Origin: Rotaria socialis
Taxonomy: Eukaryota; Rotifera; Eurotatoria; Philodinida; Philodinidae
Assembly (NCBI GenBank): GCA_905331475.1
Contig: CAJNYU010003218.1
Location: 186,001-250,000 of the forward strand
Direction: 5' to 3'
Length of the DNA: 64,000 bases
Both the position numbers and the translations under genes were made by a program. Below are positions 32,043-44,900 of this stretch, in pieces. The notes beneath the pieces are model-generated. The model was not told the origin of the DNA, searched no databases, and saw only the letters and a list, made by a program, of their open reading frames with translations. Position 1 is the first letter of the stretch. Each line of letters opens with the position of its first letter.

Positions 32043-33652
32043 ATGAATAATATGAATATTATCGTTCAATGTTCATTTTTCGTTCTTTTATTTGATTTGA
32101 TATCGAGTAATCAAGATGCTGTTTCGTATAGTTCAACATTTAAATTAGTCAATCAACAATCCGGTGATAGACTTCATTCGCATGAAGTAAAATATGGCTC
32201 TGGTAGTGGACAACAAGTATGTCAACATTAAACTTCTTATTCTTTACTTAATAGTTTAGTTTCTAGTCTGTCACAGGCTCACCAGATGCAACTGATGTGA
32301 ATAGTTATTGGCAAGTTCATGGAGAAAATTGTCAACGAGGGTAATTGAATGAAAAGTAATTTATTTTTAATGACTTATCTTCTTTGCTAGATCACCAATA
32401 AAATGTGACAGCATCATTCGGCTACTTCACGTAGCTACAAGGAAAAATTTGCATAGTCATGATTTTGCATCACCATTATCCTACAATCAGGAAGTCTCAG
32501 CTTCTGATGAAGGCGGTATTGGCGATGAAGGTGATATGTGGAAAGTTATTTGTTCTAATGAAAATGATTATTGGTTGAGAAAAGATGGAATTAGATTGAA
32601 ACATGTTGCTACAGACAAGTAAGATATTTTGGATTGGAATTCTTATTTTGACTTGTATAAAAAGACGAACGTTCATGTGTGGTTCGATTGATCATAACAA
32701 GAATGAGACGCTAAAATTAATGATTATAATGTTTTTATGAATTATTAAAATGAACGATAGATACAAACAGGGAGCATTATCGTAGTGTATACAATTCACT
32801 TGTCATTTATACATGTACTAGTCTAGTAAAATGATTCGTTGTTCTGAAAATCTGCTGCGAAGTGCCATTTGTAAGTTGAAATGTTCAAGAAACTCGTTGC
32901 GAATAAAATTTTCAACATGACGAAAGTTTTCGATTCTCTTTAAATATGCATCGCGTTCAACTCAGTAGTACGAAAAAAAAATCCATATTTGTTTAGATCT
33001 AATCAACCGAATAGATTAAGGAGTTTTTTTCTTTTCGATTGAACTGTGTGAGTAATTTCCTCACTCCGAGACAATTTCAACTGAAGTCATCAGAAGAACG
33101 ATACTATTTTCGTGTCTACGTAAAAGTCGCTCAAACATTGTATAGATAATGACATTAAAAAAGTGCGAAAAGAATTGTGACTATGTTTATCTTACGAATT
33201 ATCAATCACAGTTATTTGACCAAAGAACTAAGTGTTTAATCCTTGTGAAAAGTTTCTCAAAGCTATTTTCTCGAATTGTTTCAGGCAAAGTATTTAACAA
33301 ATTTGTTTATGCTCGAGATGTAGATTTACAGTGAATCAAACAAATTATAAGCCACTAGGTTTCGTCAGTTGTATCGCCGAATGAGCCGTATTGACTCAGA
33401 TATTTATCCGAGAGTAATATTTTATATTTTTGTCTTAGATATCTTCATTTAACTGGCGATACTTATGGTCGACCAATTCATGGTCAAAAAGAGATTTCCT
33501 GTTATCCGAATGCCAATAATCAAAACCTATGGAAAGTTGATGCTGGTGTTTATGTTCGTCCGTCTTCTGAGCCTCAGCTTTCAATTCCAAACAATGAATT
33601 TAATGCACACTCACAATCAATATATACTGATCATGTCGACTATGAACTTTAG
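32043..33652 (+). CDS. SDF2: Stromal cell-derived factor 2 (MIR-domain ER protein)
   Basis: Exons 32043-32216, 32267-32340, 32391-32618, 33439-33652; 229 residues. SDF2 is a soluble ER protein with three MIR motifs that works with the ERdj3/BiP chaperone machinery. Signal peptide residues about 1-22; MIR blocks: STFKLVNQQSGDRLHSHEVK then YGSGSGQQSVTG; IIRLLHVATRKNLHSHDFAS then PLSYNQEVSA; IRLKHVATDKYLHLTGDTYG then RPIHGQKEI. The C-terminus is VDYEL, a KDEL-like retrieval signal (human SDF2 ends HAEL and SDF2L1 ends HDEL). Two nearby ATGs exist; the first is used here. Intron 3 is large (820 bases) with no recognised content. Confidence 0.95.
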
Positions 33653-33934
33653 AATAATAGTAAATTGATTATTTTCTAGATGAAATTCTAAATGATTTTT
33701 TTTTACTTGACGAAAAAGCATTTTTTTTTTCGTACCGATTGTATACTCAATGACATACCTCCCTTACGGTCATTGTTTATTTAAGATTACATCTAAGTAT
33801 TACTCGTCTTTCCTTTTTACTTTCTTCTTCTCTTGTTAAATCTATAGACATAATATAAAGTCGTTTTAGATTTGTTTGAGTGTGCGAGCGTGTGTGTGAG
33901 AGGGTGTACATAGAAGAAGAAAAAACAACAAAAA

Positions 33935-36900
33935 ATGCCGTCAATATTCGGCAAAAGTCATCTATATCGTTATGATATTCAAGGTGGTGCCAAAAGTCAT
34001 TATCTTGTTTTTGTTCATTTACCATGTTTACAAACACATCTTAAACATTTATATCAACTATCATTATTACCATTTAATGATTATGAACAACAAACTATTG
34101 AATGTTTAATGAATCATAATAGTTTAACACGGGATTGTATTAATTATCTTTTACAACGGCTTCATATACGAGATGGTGCTATTTCAAATTGTTTTGCTTT
34201 ATCTTATTACAATAAATCTAATAATCAATCTTATTGGCTTGATCCTAATATATCAATGAGACAACAAGTACCAAAATCGGAATTAAAACCAAATTTAACA
34301 TTTACAATGTTACTTTATCCACCAGTGCCATATGCAATAACGGATGAAAAAGCTAGGTAAATTCATAAATTTAGATAAGTTAAACTAAGAACTATTTAGA
34401 GTACGGTTTAACGTGCTAACCACAATAAAAGTTGTTATTTTTCGTTTTGTTTTACAGAACATTATGATGCGTATTTCGTCTACTTAAGAGCTATACATAA
34501 ATTGAAAGCAACTTTTCTACCTTAGCATTCATGCATAAACGATATACTGTGTTCTGATCTGATTCGACTACAGGATTTCGTCTATAAAAATATCTTTATA
34601 GTGACATTGTAAGGAAGGAGTGTTCACCATAGAATTTCCCATAAACAAGATTGAGATGAATGCTGATAATGATCTATTAGTGTCAAACTGTTATTGTTAT
34701 TGATCATTTCTCGTGAATCTCAACAGTATTTAGCAAAATCTACTGAATTTTTTAAGTGAAGAATCTATCGCAATGCATTAAATTTCTGTCCTTGCAGAAT
34801 ATAAACTCTGAAATATCGTTTCTCTTTATAGTCCGATCTTTCGTTTACATAATCAGCTCTCGTGACTAGTATATTGTATCTATAGAGAGCTCTCAAACAG
34901 ACCGACTTTCTTTCCAGACTTGTAGAGAAAAAAATCGAGCCTTTGAAACAAACCTCGAGCAACACCCTATACTGCAAGATAGTCAAATGGTGAACAAGTA
35001 AATGATACATACAGCCAATTTTACCGTTGCAACTTGCTGACTCTTTTCGCCTTCCAATGATTTTGGTTTCAGTACCACCAGCGTCATTGGTAGATATTCT
35101 CTATGAACAATCTCTTGACGTTATAAACATTCTTTCATGATGTATAACTATAGTGGCCTATAAATTATACCTACGCTGTTATACGATTGATAAAAAAATG
35201 AATATCTGAAAAGGCATCTACAATGATTATAATTACAGTAGATGATAACTTCAAAATAAATCTTTCAATATTCATACTTAACTAAAGTTAAGAAACCGTC
35301 GGAAAAAATAAATATCTATAGCGAAACCGAGAATAAAAGCTATCGAACTGATAAATCAATATTTGCATTCTAGACTAGGTACACATGCTAAAGTGAGCTC
35401 ATGTCCTTGGTTTATACAGTATTTTGCGAATAGGTACTTTCATTCCTCAGGGCCACAAGCAAAAAACGATTATTTAATGTCAACATGAGATTTTACATAG
35501 AGTAAGACACTTACTCTGTTTTCTCCGAGAGAATCTTCAAATGATTTGTATCTTCACCATTTCGACGTTCAATATATTTTTCTAAAATAATTCAATAACA
35601 TTTGTTTTTCTTTCTTCTAGGCTAATTCTGTATCAGCAAATATTCTGCAATTTCATTTCATCAATGTATACAATATCGGGAAGTCTTGTTGAAACACTAT
35701 CAGCTTATTTTCTTCGAGGTAAATCTTATTCTATAGAGACGAAATAGCTTCATCTAACATTTAATTGTTTTTTATTCAAATAAAAGCTTGTTTTGACAAT
35801 AAATTCAATGCAGATAAAAATCATGATGTTCTTCAATTGATCATAGCAGCTGTAAGACATGAAAAACTAAACATTATATTTTATCTCTACATATGAACAA
35901 AAATACTTTTTATTATTAAGGTCGGCATTTCAGAAGAAAAATCCGATATAGTAAAAGATAGAATCTTTGAATTATATCGTAATTTAAATGGTATTGATAT
36001 ACGATCAGCACAAAATCAATTTGTTCATCAAATATCTCAATTGAATACATATGGAATGATACATTTAGAAATCAAAGTATTTATATCTGTTCAATGATCC
36101 ATCGGATTTATATTTCTTCCTAGAACGCACTCAATGAAACAATTTGTCTTGGATTAAGTCATACTGGTATACATTGTCGTTCATTGCTTCGAAATGAATT
36201 TAAACTTGAAGCTTGGTAAGTCTATGTTGATTAAAATCGATATCTAGCGCTATTCTATTTTTATTAGTTGGCATAATATAACATCCATTGTGTCGAATAA
36301 ACAACGTCAGATAACAGTGACAATTAAAAATGATAATATAAATACTCATATGCAGATTTATTATACAGATTCAACTAATTATAATCGTTATTGTCTTCGT
36401 CTTCTTCATGTATTTTTGAATCATTTTTCTAAATATGTTCCGAGCGAAATCGAGTAAAAAAACGTGTTTCTCAGACAGCATTCAACGCAAAATTTTCTCT
36501 GTTTAGAAACATTCCAAAATTAGAAACATTCCCAATCAAAAAGCCATGTTTAGTGCACGGTGCAAGTGTGCCAGATCTCCGATCTGATGGTGAATCTTCG
36601 AGTAATGATCGTTCACCACCATCAGCGTCATCATCAGCACGATCGTCAAATCATAGTTCGAATCTGTGGACCGGCAGTTTACCGAATTTAACGGTACAAT
36701 TGTCGACTCGACAACAGACAAATGAAATTTTCAAAAAAAAGAACGATCCTTACGCAACATTTTCTGATAATCTCAATCATATCGATGAACAAGAGACAAT
36801 ATCTCCAGTTGAAGAAAAGGTAAATTCAAAAAAATAATAATTATTATTTTTTTTATATTCGGTGATAGTCATGTTGGATTTTAAGAGTATTACAAAATAG

Positions 36901-39900
36901 AAAATCGGGTATGGCAAAAAGGAAAAATACATATAGAATCATGTTTTCTAAATATTAAAGATCTCCTCGTTAGAATCATTGATAGAAGTTTAGCTTCTGA
37001 AGAATAGTTTGAATGAGAAATTTGTAAAATAGCAGCGATTAAACCATTCGAAAAGTCTTCATTAAATAGTAGGGGTGTCAATTTGCAGTTTATTTAATTT
37101 AAATTTAACTTCGTGAAAAGTTAATTTAATTTGAAATTAAATTCTATAAAGTTAAATTTCAATTTAATTTTTGAAAATTTTTTTCTCGATTTAATAATTT
37201 TTTTTAAATTTAAATGTGACACCCCTATTGAATAGCGACTTGTATCTCTAAGGTATTTTGTCCAAAAATAAATATCATACGCCATACAGTGACATAGAGC
37301 CCGAGCTATGCACGAATTCCAATTAGGGGTGGACCATTTTTTTTAACGGAACTTAATTAATGACTTTCATTAGCCATTAATCTTAATGGTTAATGTTTTC
37401 TGAGAAAAACTTAATTCATTAATATTAATGATTAATGAAAAACATTAACATTAATTTTAAAATTAATGTTTTCATTAATCATTAATATTAATGTCAATGT
37501 TCTTGAATGATATTAACGGTTAACGGAAACATTCACCATTAGTATGAATAGTAATGTTTTCGTTAATATTAGGGATTATATTTTCATTAATCATTAATAT
37601 TAATGTTAATGTTTTCATATTACTGAATTAGGCTTTTCTAAGGAAACATTATCTACAATTATTAATCAATTAACTGGTCTTAATAGCTAATGTTTTCTCC
37701 AAAAGTGTTAATTACTTAATATGGAAAGTTATAATGCTTTCATGAAAACATTAACATTGATATTAATGATTAATGAAAATATAATGCCTAATATTAACGA
37801 AAACATTACTATTCATACTAATGGTGAATGTTTCCGTTAACCGTTAATATCATTCAAGAACATTGACATTAATATTTATGATTAATGAAAAAATTAATTT
37901 TAAAATTAATGTTAATGTTTTTCATTAACCATTAATATTAATGGTTAATGAGAAACATTAATATTAAATTAATGTTAATGGCCCACCCCTAATTCCAATG
38001 TAACTTGGAATCACCATCGGACAGCGCATGCTGAGCACCTCGCAACATAGTAGAAAAGAAACCAATCACTAGGCAGTAATCCATATCCAAATATAAGGAC
38101 ATTCTTTCAATATCTCAAGTATAGAGAAAAAATAATTTGATATTCAAATATTCTTCACTCTTAGAAGAGACGGTACTTGAGTGTGCTGATAAACTGTATT
38201 CAATTTGACATACAACGATGTCACTATGGGAAGTCTTAGATTTCTAAGAGATACTATTATTGATAGATGTAATCTTTAGTAATGAAAATTAACTGATTCT
38301 ACATGATTTGTAAGATATAACCGACTCTTAGTTCTGATTCGAGACCCTGCTTTTTGACTGACTCCTTCAATAGATATGTATGATGATCATGTTCATGTAA
38401 GATTTTCATTTTATAGTCAATATAAAGCTAACGGATTACGATAAAGCGAAGAAAAAAGAAACTGATTATATAACAAAGAGAGAGAGAGAGAGCCACATTA
38501 AAACAATGTTCAACGAAGTGTCTATGTACGACGAAGGAAAACGAAAATCGACCTGTGTTGATTTTATTTCGGATGAATTATTTTATCTTGATTGATACGA
38601 TCAAATGACTAGAGCACATTCTGAAATATAATCAAAATTTTAGTCATAAATAAAAGTCTCGATGAACCAATTGTGAACTTTTCCGAAACGAATATCATAA
38701 AAGCATTTGCATTTTATTGTCTTATTTCAATATTGATACAAAGCATATGTATCATGATTAAAACCAATCTAGTATTAGTCGTAAGGAATAAATTTCATAG
38801 TGAAAAGAATACAAATACTTGACTTTCTAGTTTCTTTTTCTCGATAGGAAGTAACGTTACGACATTCGTTACCAGTTCCATATAAATCTCAATCACCAAT
38901 GTACAAAAAGGTAAAATTTCAATATTCTATCTCATTCTTCATCTTTTGCTTTCCTTTTATGACTTCTTCTAAATTGTATAAAAATTCTTTTACCGGTTTC
39001 TTAATCATTGATCCGTTTTGTCGATAGTTTTCGCATCGTTTTTTGCTGATGTCCACTGCTCGTATTGGATTATCATGTTCTCTTGCTACATTTGATAAAA
39101 TTTCCGTATCACCATCGATGGTAAATGCATCGAAAATACCTTCATCGATTAATCTTTCGCCGTGTTTTTCATGTGAATGTCTTGATCGAGGTGATAAAGT
39201 AAGTTTCGATGCTGCATGTCAAAGGTCGATAAATTCAAATGCATGTCGAAGCAAGAAAAAAATATAATGCTACGATCCAACAGTTTTTTGTTTGCCCTAT
39301 TCTCTAGACATTTTTATTTCGTTCGTTCTTTTTTTTTATCTAGTATCTAAAGTGTGCAATTGATATGACATTGGTTGTAATTTTACCTCGTTATATGATT
39401 CTTTCGTGAAGTTTATAGAAAGTTTTTTTCTTCTCATTCGTATATGCATGTGAATGAGCGAAATTATAGATGAAGCATGGGCATGAAGTTGGATGTTGTT
39501 TCGTTTAATTGAAAAAAAAATTATTTTGATTATTATTTTCATAGGACTCAATTCTACAATCATCATCAAATCTATCAACACTAACAACAAATAATCGATT
39601 ATTATTGGTAGAAGATTTTTAGAATTTCGATCGGCTAATGACTTTTGTTTTGTCTCTCTAGAATTCAAGAACATATCTTTCATCGACATCAGTACCATTG
39701 GAAATCGATACGATTAGTGTTGATGATGATGATGATGCACCGACAGATATTTGGGTAAGAATTCAATTGAAAGATTTGAGAAGTTCTTAAGATCATTCAA
39801 ATTTATAGAAAATATCATGTTCATATGAGAATCTTCTGAACTCGATAAGTATGTCTAGGGGTTGAGCTTTTACAAAGATCATAGCGTTGACTGGGTACGC

Positions 39901-41696
39901 TTTTATTAACTTAACATAATTATGCATGCATTTAAGAGATGTTGAAAACAAGTTTTTGTTCATAGCCGTCACGATGAATACGCTAGTGCGAATAGAGTTC
40001 ATGCTGTATGCTACAAGATCATTCATTCTATACTAGGCTAATAACAAAGATCAGTAACTGTAACTCGGAATTGAAGTAATTCATCTCAGCAACTTCGATT
40101 TCAGTACTTTTTGAAAGTAATTCAACGACAAATGCTCAGCTCGATCTTGACTTCACGCCTATGTAGAACGATTCTTATTTTACATTATTTTTCAATTCGT
40201 AACCAAAAGTAATCTCCGTCATTTTTTTTCCAGTTAGCTGACTTCGAATCAAAATTATCCAATAATATAGTTTATGATGAGTTCGATTCCATTCCAGTGT
40301 CTCGTATCAATGGTTCGATTCAAGATGGACGATTATCTGACAACACTCATCGTAATCGATATGCAGATGTGATACCGTATGATGATACACGTGTACGATT
40401 AATTCCAACAAAAGACAATCTTCATGGTTATATCAATGCGTCGCATGTTAAAATTCGTGTCGAAAATACAATCTATTCGTACATTGCAGCTGAATCCCCA
40501 TTACCATTAACAGTTCATGATTTTTGGCGTATGATATCTGGCAGTAATATACATGTTATTGTTATGCTAATTGGTAATGATCCGCAATTATGTGCAAATT
40601 ATTTTCCAAAACATAAAAATGAAAAATGTCGAACAGATGAATTTGAAATTGAACTAATTTCCGAACAAAATCGACAAGATTTTCACATTCGTTATTTACG
40701 TATGAAAGTTCTTAATGGGCAACGAACGCGTACTATTGTTCATTTGCAATATGTTGCTTGGGACGAAGCACAATTACCACTTGATGCAACATCATTTATT
40801 GGTAAAATTAAATTAAATGTTTTGCAAAGATATTCGTTGAATAAATGTGTTTTCTTTTTTCTTATAGATTTTATTAATGTAGCAAATAGTTTTCGAAGAC
40901 ACTATGGTGAAACGAATCCATGTTTAGTTCATTGTACTGCTGGGTAAGATTGTAGAGAAGGGAAAAGTAGAATTTCAGTACTGCGAATTTTTACGAAAGA
41001 TGTACCACGTGATAGAGTCTTGCCAAATTTTTTTAGTTATAGATAATAATGTAGCGAAACAGAAACATGCTCTGTTGTGAAGATGAAGGACTTGTAAAGT
41101 AGTTGACGTTGTAGAACAAATATTTTCCTACAAAATGAAATGTTGACGAGCTCTGCAGAAGCCGTCTTCAACTTTTATTACAGTTTTACTAACGGCACTA
41201 GCATGACCGAGAGTCTTGGCTTTTGTGCCTGCCATAAAACTGTAATAGAAATTGAAAAATGCATCATACAAACTTCACTAATGTCTCATTTTGTAGAAAA
41301 GTATTCATTCGGCAAACATCCTTAGGAAAAAACATTGGAACCAAACCGAGAAATTTTTGGTACACACATCCCTCGTTGTAGACTAAATAGTTAGCGTAGA
41401 AAATAAGATATTTTAGACGACGAGAAATTTAATTATGTTTTGATAAATTTTAGTATTGGTCGTACTGGAATTTTTATTCTCACTCATGTTATGATTCAAT
41501 GTATAACATTTAATAAAGTATGTAAGATTTTGAAGATTAAATTAAACTTATTTTATTCTATATTTAGAAAGTAAGTGTTGCAAGTGTATTGAAAGTGATG
41601 CGTGAACATCGAATGTCACTTGTCGATCGTACATATTCATATGTATTTGTTTATCGTTGTCTTATTGATTACTTAAAATCGTCGAGACTTATCTAA
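33935..41696 (+). CDS. PTPN14/21-like: FERM-domain protein tyrosine phosphatase, PTPN14/PTPN21-like
   Basis: Fifteen exons give 852 residues: 33935-34356, 35621-35718, 35787-35851, 35921-36076, 36124-36215, 36268-36453, 36507-36819, 38848-38910, 39028-39198, 39545-39607, 39662-39754, 40234-40801, 40868-40943, 41454-41517, 41568-41696. Residues 1-300 look like a diverged FERM module, then a Ser-rich, low-complexity middle. The PTP domain follows from about 575: pTyr loop NRYADVIPYD, INASHVK, the P-loop VHCTAGIGRTGIF with the catalytic Cys, and the end CLIDYLKSSRLI, which matches PTPN14/21 (LKSSRLI). The WPD loop reads WDEAQLP; PTPN14/21 already carry Glu in place of the acid Asp, but the Pro is also changed here. 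In animals these bind YAP/junction proteins and have weak activity. Two MITEs sit in the 2 kb intron 7. Confidence 0.85.
37070..37227. mobile_element. Small hAT-like MITE in intron 7 of the phosphatase gene
   Basis: 158 bases bounded by TAGGGGTGTCA and its inverse TGACACCCCTA, flanked by the 8-base near-duplicate TTAAATAG / TTGAATAG (one mismatch). TIR type and 8-base duplication fit the hAT superfamily. The inside is AT-rich and itself palindromic (AATTTAATTT). Confidence 0.75.
37324..37991. mobile_element. 668-base foldback hAT-like MITE with perfect 8-base target duplication
   Basis: The ends TAGGGGTGGACCATT and, inverted, TAGGGGTGGGCCATT are flanked on both sides by ATTCCAAT (37316-37323 and 37992-37999). 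Nearly the whole element is a long inverted repeat: the arm around 37502-37620 matches the inverse of 37741-37859 with only two or three mismatches, leaving a loop of about 120 bases. The arms are built from TTAATG/CATTAA. No coding frame. The low arm divergence and perfect duplication suggest fairly recent insertion. Confidence 0.85.
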
Positions 41697-41978
41697 TATA
41701 GTTCTACCTATTCCATTCATTTAAGCATTCCACAACTGTAATTAGAAGTTTTTCTTCTTCTTCTTCTTCTACTTCTACTTTTTTTTGTTACTGCGAAAAC
41801 CTAATGTGTTTGTACTTATTTTTCCTTTTCTTTTCATTTGTGCTTCTTCAGTGCGCTAGACTGTTTTTTTTTATTGTGTACTTATTCAATAAACAAAAAA
41901 AGCAATAATAATAAATAGAATGAACAAAATTTTCAATCACGTTTATCTATGTTTCTAGATATTTCATAGCAATAGATA

Positions 41979-44900
41979 ATGGTGGGATTACTTAATGAAT
42001 CGCCGACATTTTGTTTCGATCGAGATGAATTATCGACGGTAGAATTTCATTTTATGATGCGAAGAAATTTTGAATTTAAAGTCATATTTTATTTTCTTCC
42101 AGGCCAATTTTAATGTTGATGCATTTGTTGTAAAATATAAACGTGAGGTTGGCTTAGAGAAATTACGCGATGATTTAGACTTATTTTTACGCGTACTCAA
42201 ATCGAGTATGGTAGAATTAATCAATCGAGATTTTGCCGATTTTTTGAATTTATCAACTAATTTGGTATGAACAAATGATTTATTTTTGTTATTCGATAGA
42301 AGAATAGGACCAGTAAAGAAACATTTTTTTTCGTTTAGGTTGGTTTTGATAAATCGATAACAACACTTAAAAATCCGTTGACTACTATGAAAGTTGATAT
42401 ATTGGTTAGTATGTTGTTTAATAATTTATCTTACGAAAAACAAATTAAATGAAAAATTTTCTAGAAAATAAATGAAATTCTTAGTAATCAAAGAAAAGAA
42501 ATCGAAGAAAAACTGCGTGAACAAGAAGCGATTCGCCAACGAAAACAAGTAATTCAATCGACAATTGACGTACAAAAATCCATTCAACAATTAAAGGAAC
42601 TCGACGATGCCATTAATTTATCAAAGTAAATTCAAGTGTAAAGTTTTTTCTTGTTTTTGATTTCAACAAAATTTCCTTTAGAATTGATATCGGTGAAATG
42701 ATTGAACGTGCAGTTGTTCAGTTTAGTTTTATTTCTATACAATTAGAAAAATGCAATAAAAATGAGTCAACAGTTGAATCTCTTAAATTAGTAAGAAGAA
42801 GAAAAACCGCCAAGAAAATTGATTTTTATATTTTTGTTTAGGTGATAGATAATTTACGTCGAGTATTTGAAAAACGTTTAACAACAGCTTTCATTAATGC
42901 ATATCGTGAACCGAATATGTCGTTGTTAGCAGATTCGCTTAAAGGCTTAGCTTCGATTTCGCTTCAAACTATTGCTGAACAAACATTTGCAGATGAAATT
43001 GTTCGACCTTATATGGAAAAGGTAAAAAGAGATTAATACCACTCTATTTCTTTCGAATTTATTCAGTGCACTAGCACCCCGAGTAGAATTTTTACAACAG
43101 CTCGAAAAAGACTAAGCTAAAAGAATTGCAGTTCTTGTCAACAGAGCCAATTGATTATTACGTTTCTAAACTTTTAGTCTTGTTCGGTACAAAAATGGCA
43201 TTTGTAATCGTGAGATTCACAAGTATGTGCAAAAATTGATCTAGAGATGCTTCTTGATGTTTTGATGATAAACATAGCGATACAAATAAAACTAATCCTC
43301 ACACCTCACTAGCAGGCCGTTCTGATCCTCCTCCATTGATTTCAAAGCATTTTTATTAGTATATTGATCGATCTTAAATCTTTTTCAAATTAAAAATTTT
43401 CTTCGCAAAATTATTTTGTTCCTATAAATAAACATTTTAACTGAAAGCTTCGATTTTTTTTATCCATGGATATTCTCCTACAAACAAATAGAACATCAAA
43501 GGTTTATAGAATTTCTAATTTCGCTTTTTTTTAAATTTTAACTAGATTGAAACGGAAACATTCGCTAAGTAAAAAAGAAAAGCCTCCTACACAACTCCTA
43601 CGCGATTCCCATACACAGCTGCTGCGGTTGTTGATCGTTGGAAGGTTTTTTTACTCTATCTATTTTAAGACTCCTTTTCTTATCAAGACGTTATTTAATC
43701 GTTAAGACATGTAAAAAAAACGTAGATCAGGTCTTTTGATGATGATTTATTCATATACAATTGCTGGTCTCCTGCCACAAATAGCTGCCACAGGATGTGG
43801 AATACAAAATAAACATTCATATAATGGAGTCTTGCCATTATGTAGGTCATTAAAGAGGAAGAAAAACTGTTTTTCAATCTGCTACACAACTTGGTCGCAA
43901 GAGTGACCCAGTTTATTATCAGTAAAATAACGAAGTGTCAAACATAGCGCCAAGGTCGTACTGAAAGTACGATAAAGAACGAAGTTGATAAAAGCTAACG
44001 TGCTAATAAAAATCACTGAAAAATTTATTCGAAGTTTTAAATAGAATTTATGAAACTTGTGAAATTTCTATGTTTGACATAGAAAAAAACCCATTTATAA
44101 CGACTCTAATTATTTTAATTGTAAAATGAATTTTTTCATTTTCTCATTATGTTATTCAAGATGGTTCGCAATGCGCTAATTCAATCTACAGACATTTCAC
44201 TAGCATTTGAAAAAACATTAGATTTTATTCGTACGGAATGTAAAGCAATGCTCTATGTTGTCGAACGGATAAATCGTGAATGTGGAAGTCATTTTGATTT
44301 TGTTGTTAATTCAATATTTCCTGAATTAACTCAATGTCTCGAAGAATCCTCGAATAGTTTATTTTTTTCTGGCGATCCCGATGTATTTCATCAAAGATAT
44401 ACACATTGGTTGATATTTCTTGAGCAAATTCAAAGTATTTTATCGAAATTAAGCGGACAAAATTTAAAGAAATCGAAAGCCTATCAAGAATTTTCATCTC
44501 GATGGGATTTAGTTGTTTATTTTCAAATACGATTTCAAGAAATATCAAATTCCATTGAAAGTCGAATTGTTAATCAGCCATTTGGATTGAACGAAGATAA
44601 AAATTCTCTATTTAAAACTATGATTGCATCGACTATATTTCAATCGATTGATCGTTGCTGGCAAACAAATATTTTCCTTGAAACATTATCGCAACGATTC
44701 TGGAAATTAACATTACAATGTATTGTTCGATTTCGTATTTGGATTGAATCATTTAATGTAAACATTAAAAACAACAAATTTCAAAAGATGATGTTTTGCT
44801 TTTTTTTATATTTAGACAAAAACAGTCGATACAAAATTTATTTTGAATCTCTATGCTGATCTTCAAACATTTACTCAAGAAGTAAAAAATCTTTTTCTTA

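Noticed and set aside
38465-38495. GA microsatellite as a regulatory element in the phosphatase intron
   Set aside because: A simple repeat only; nothing indicates function.
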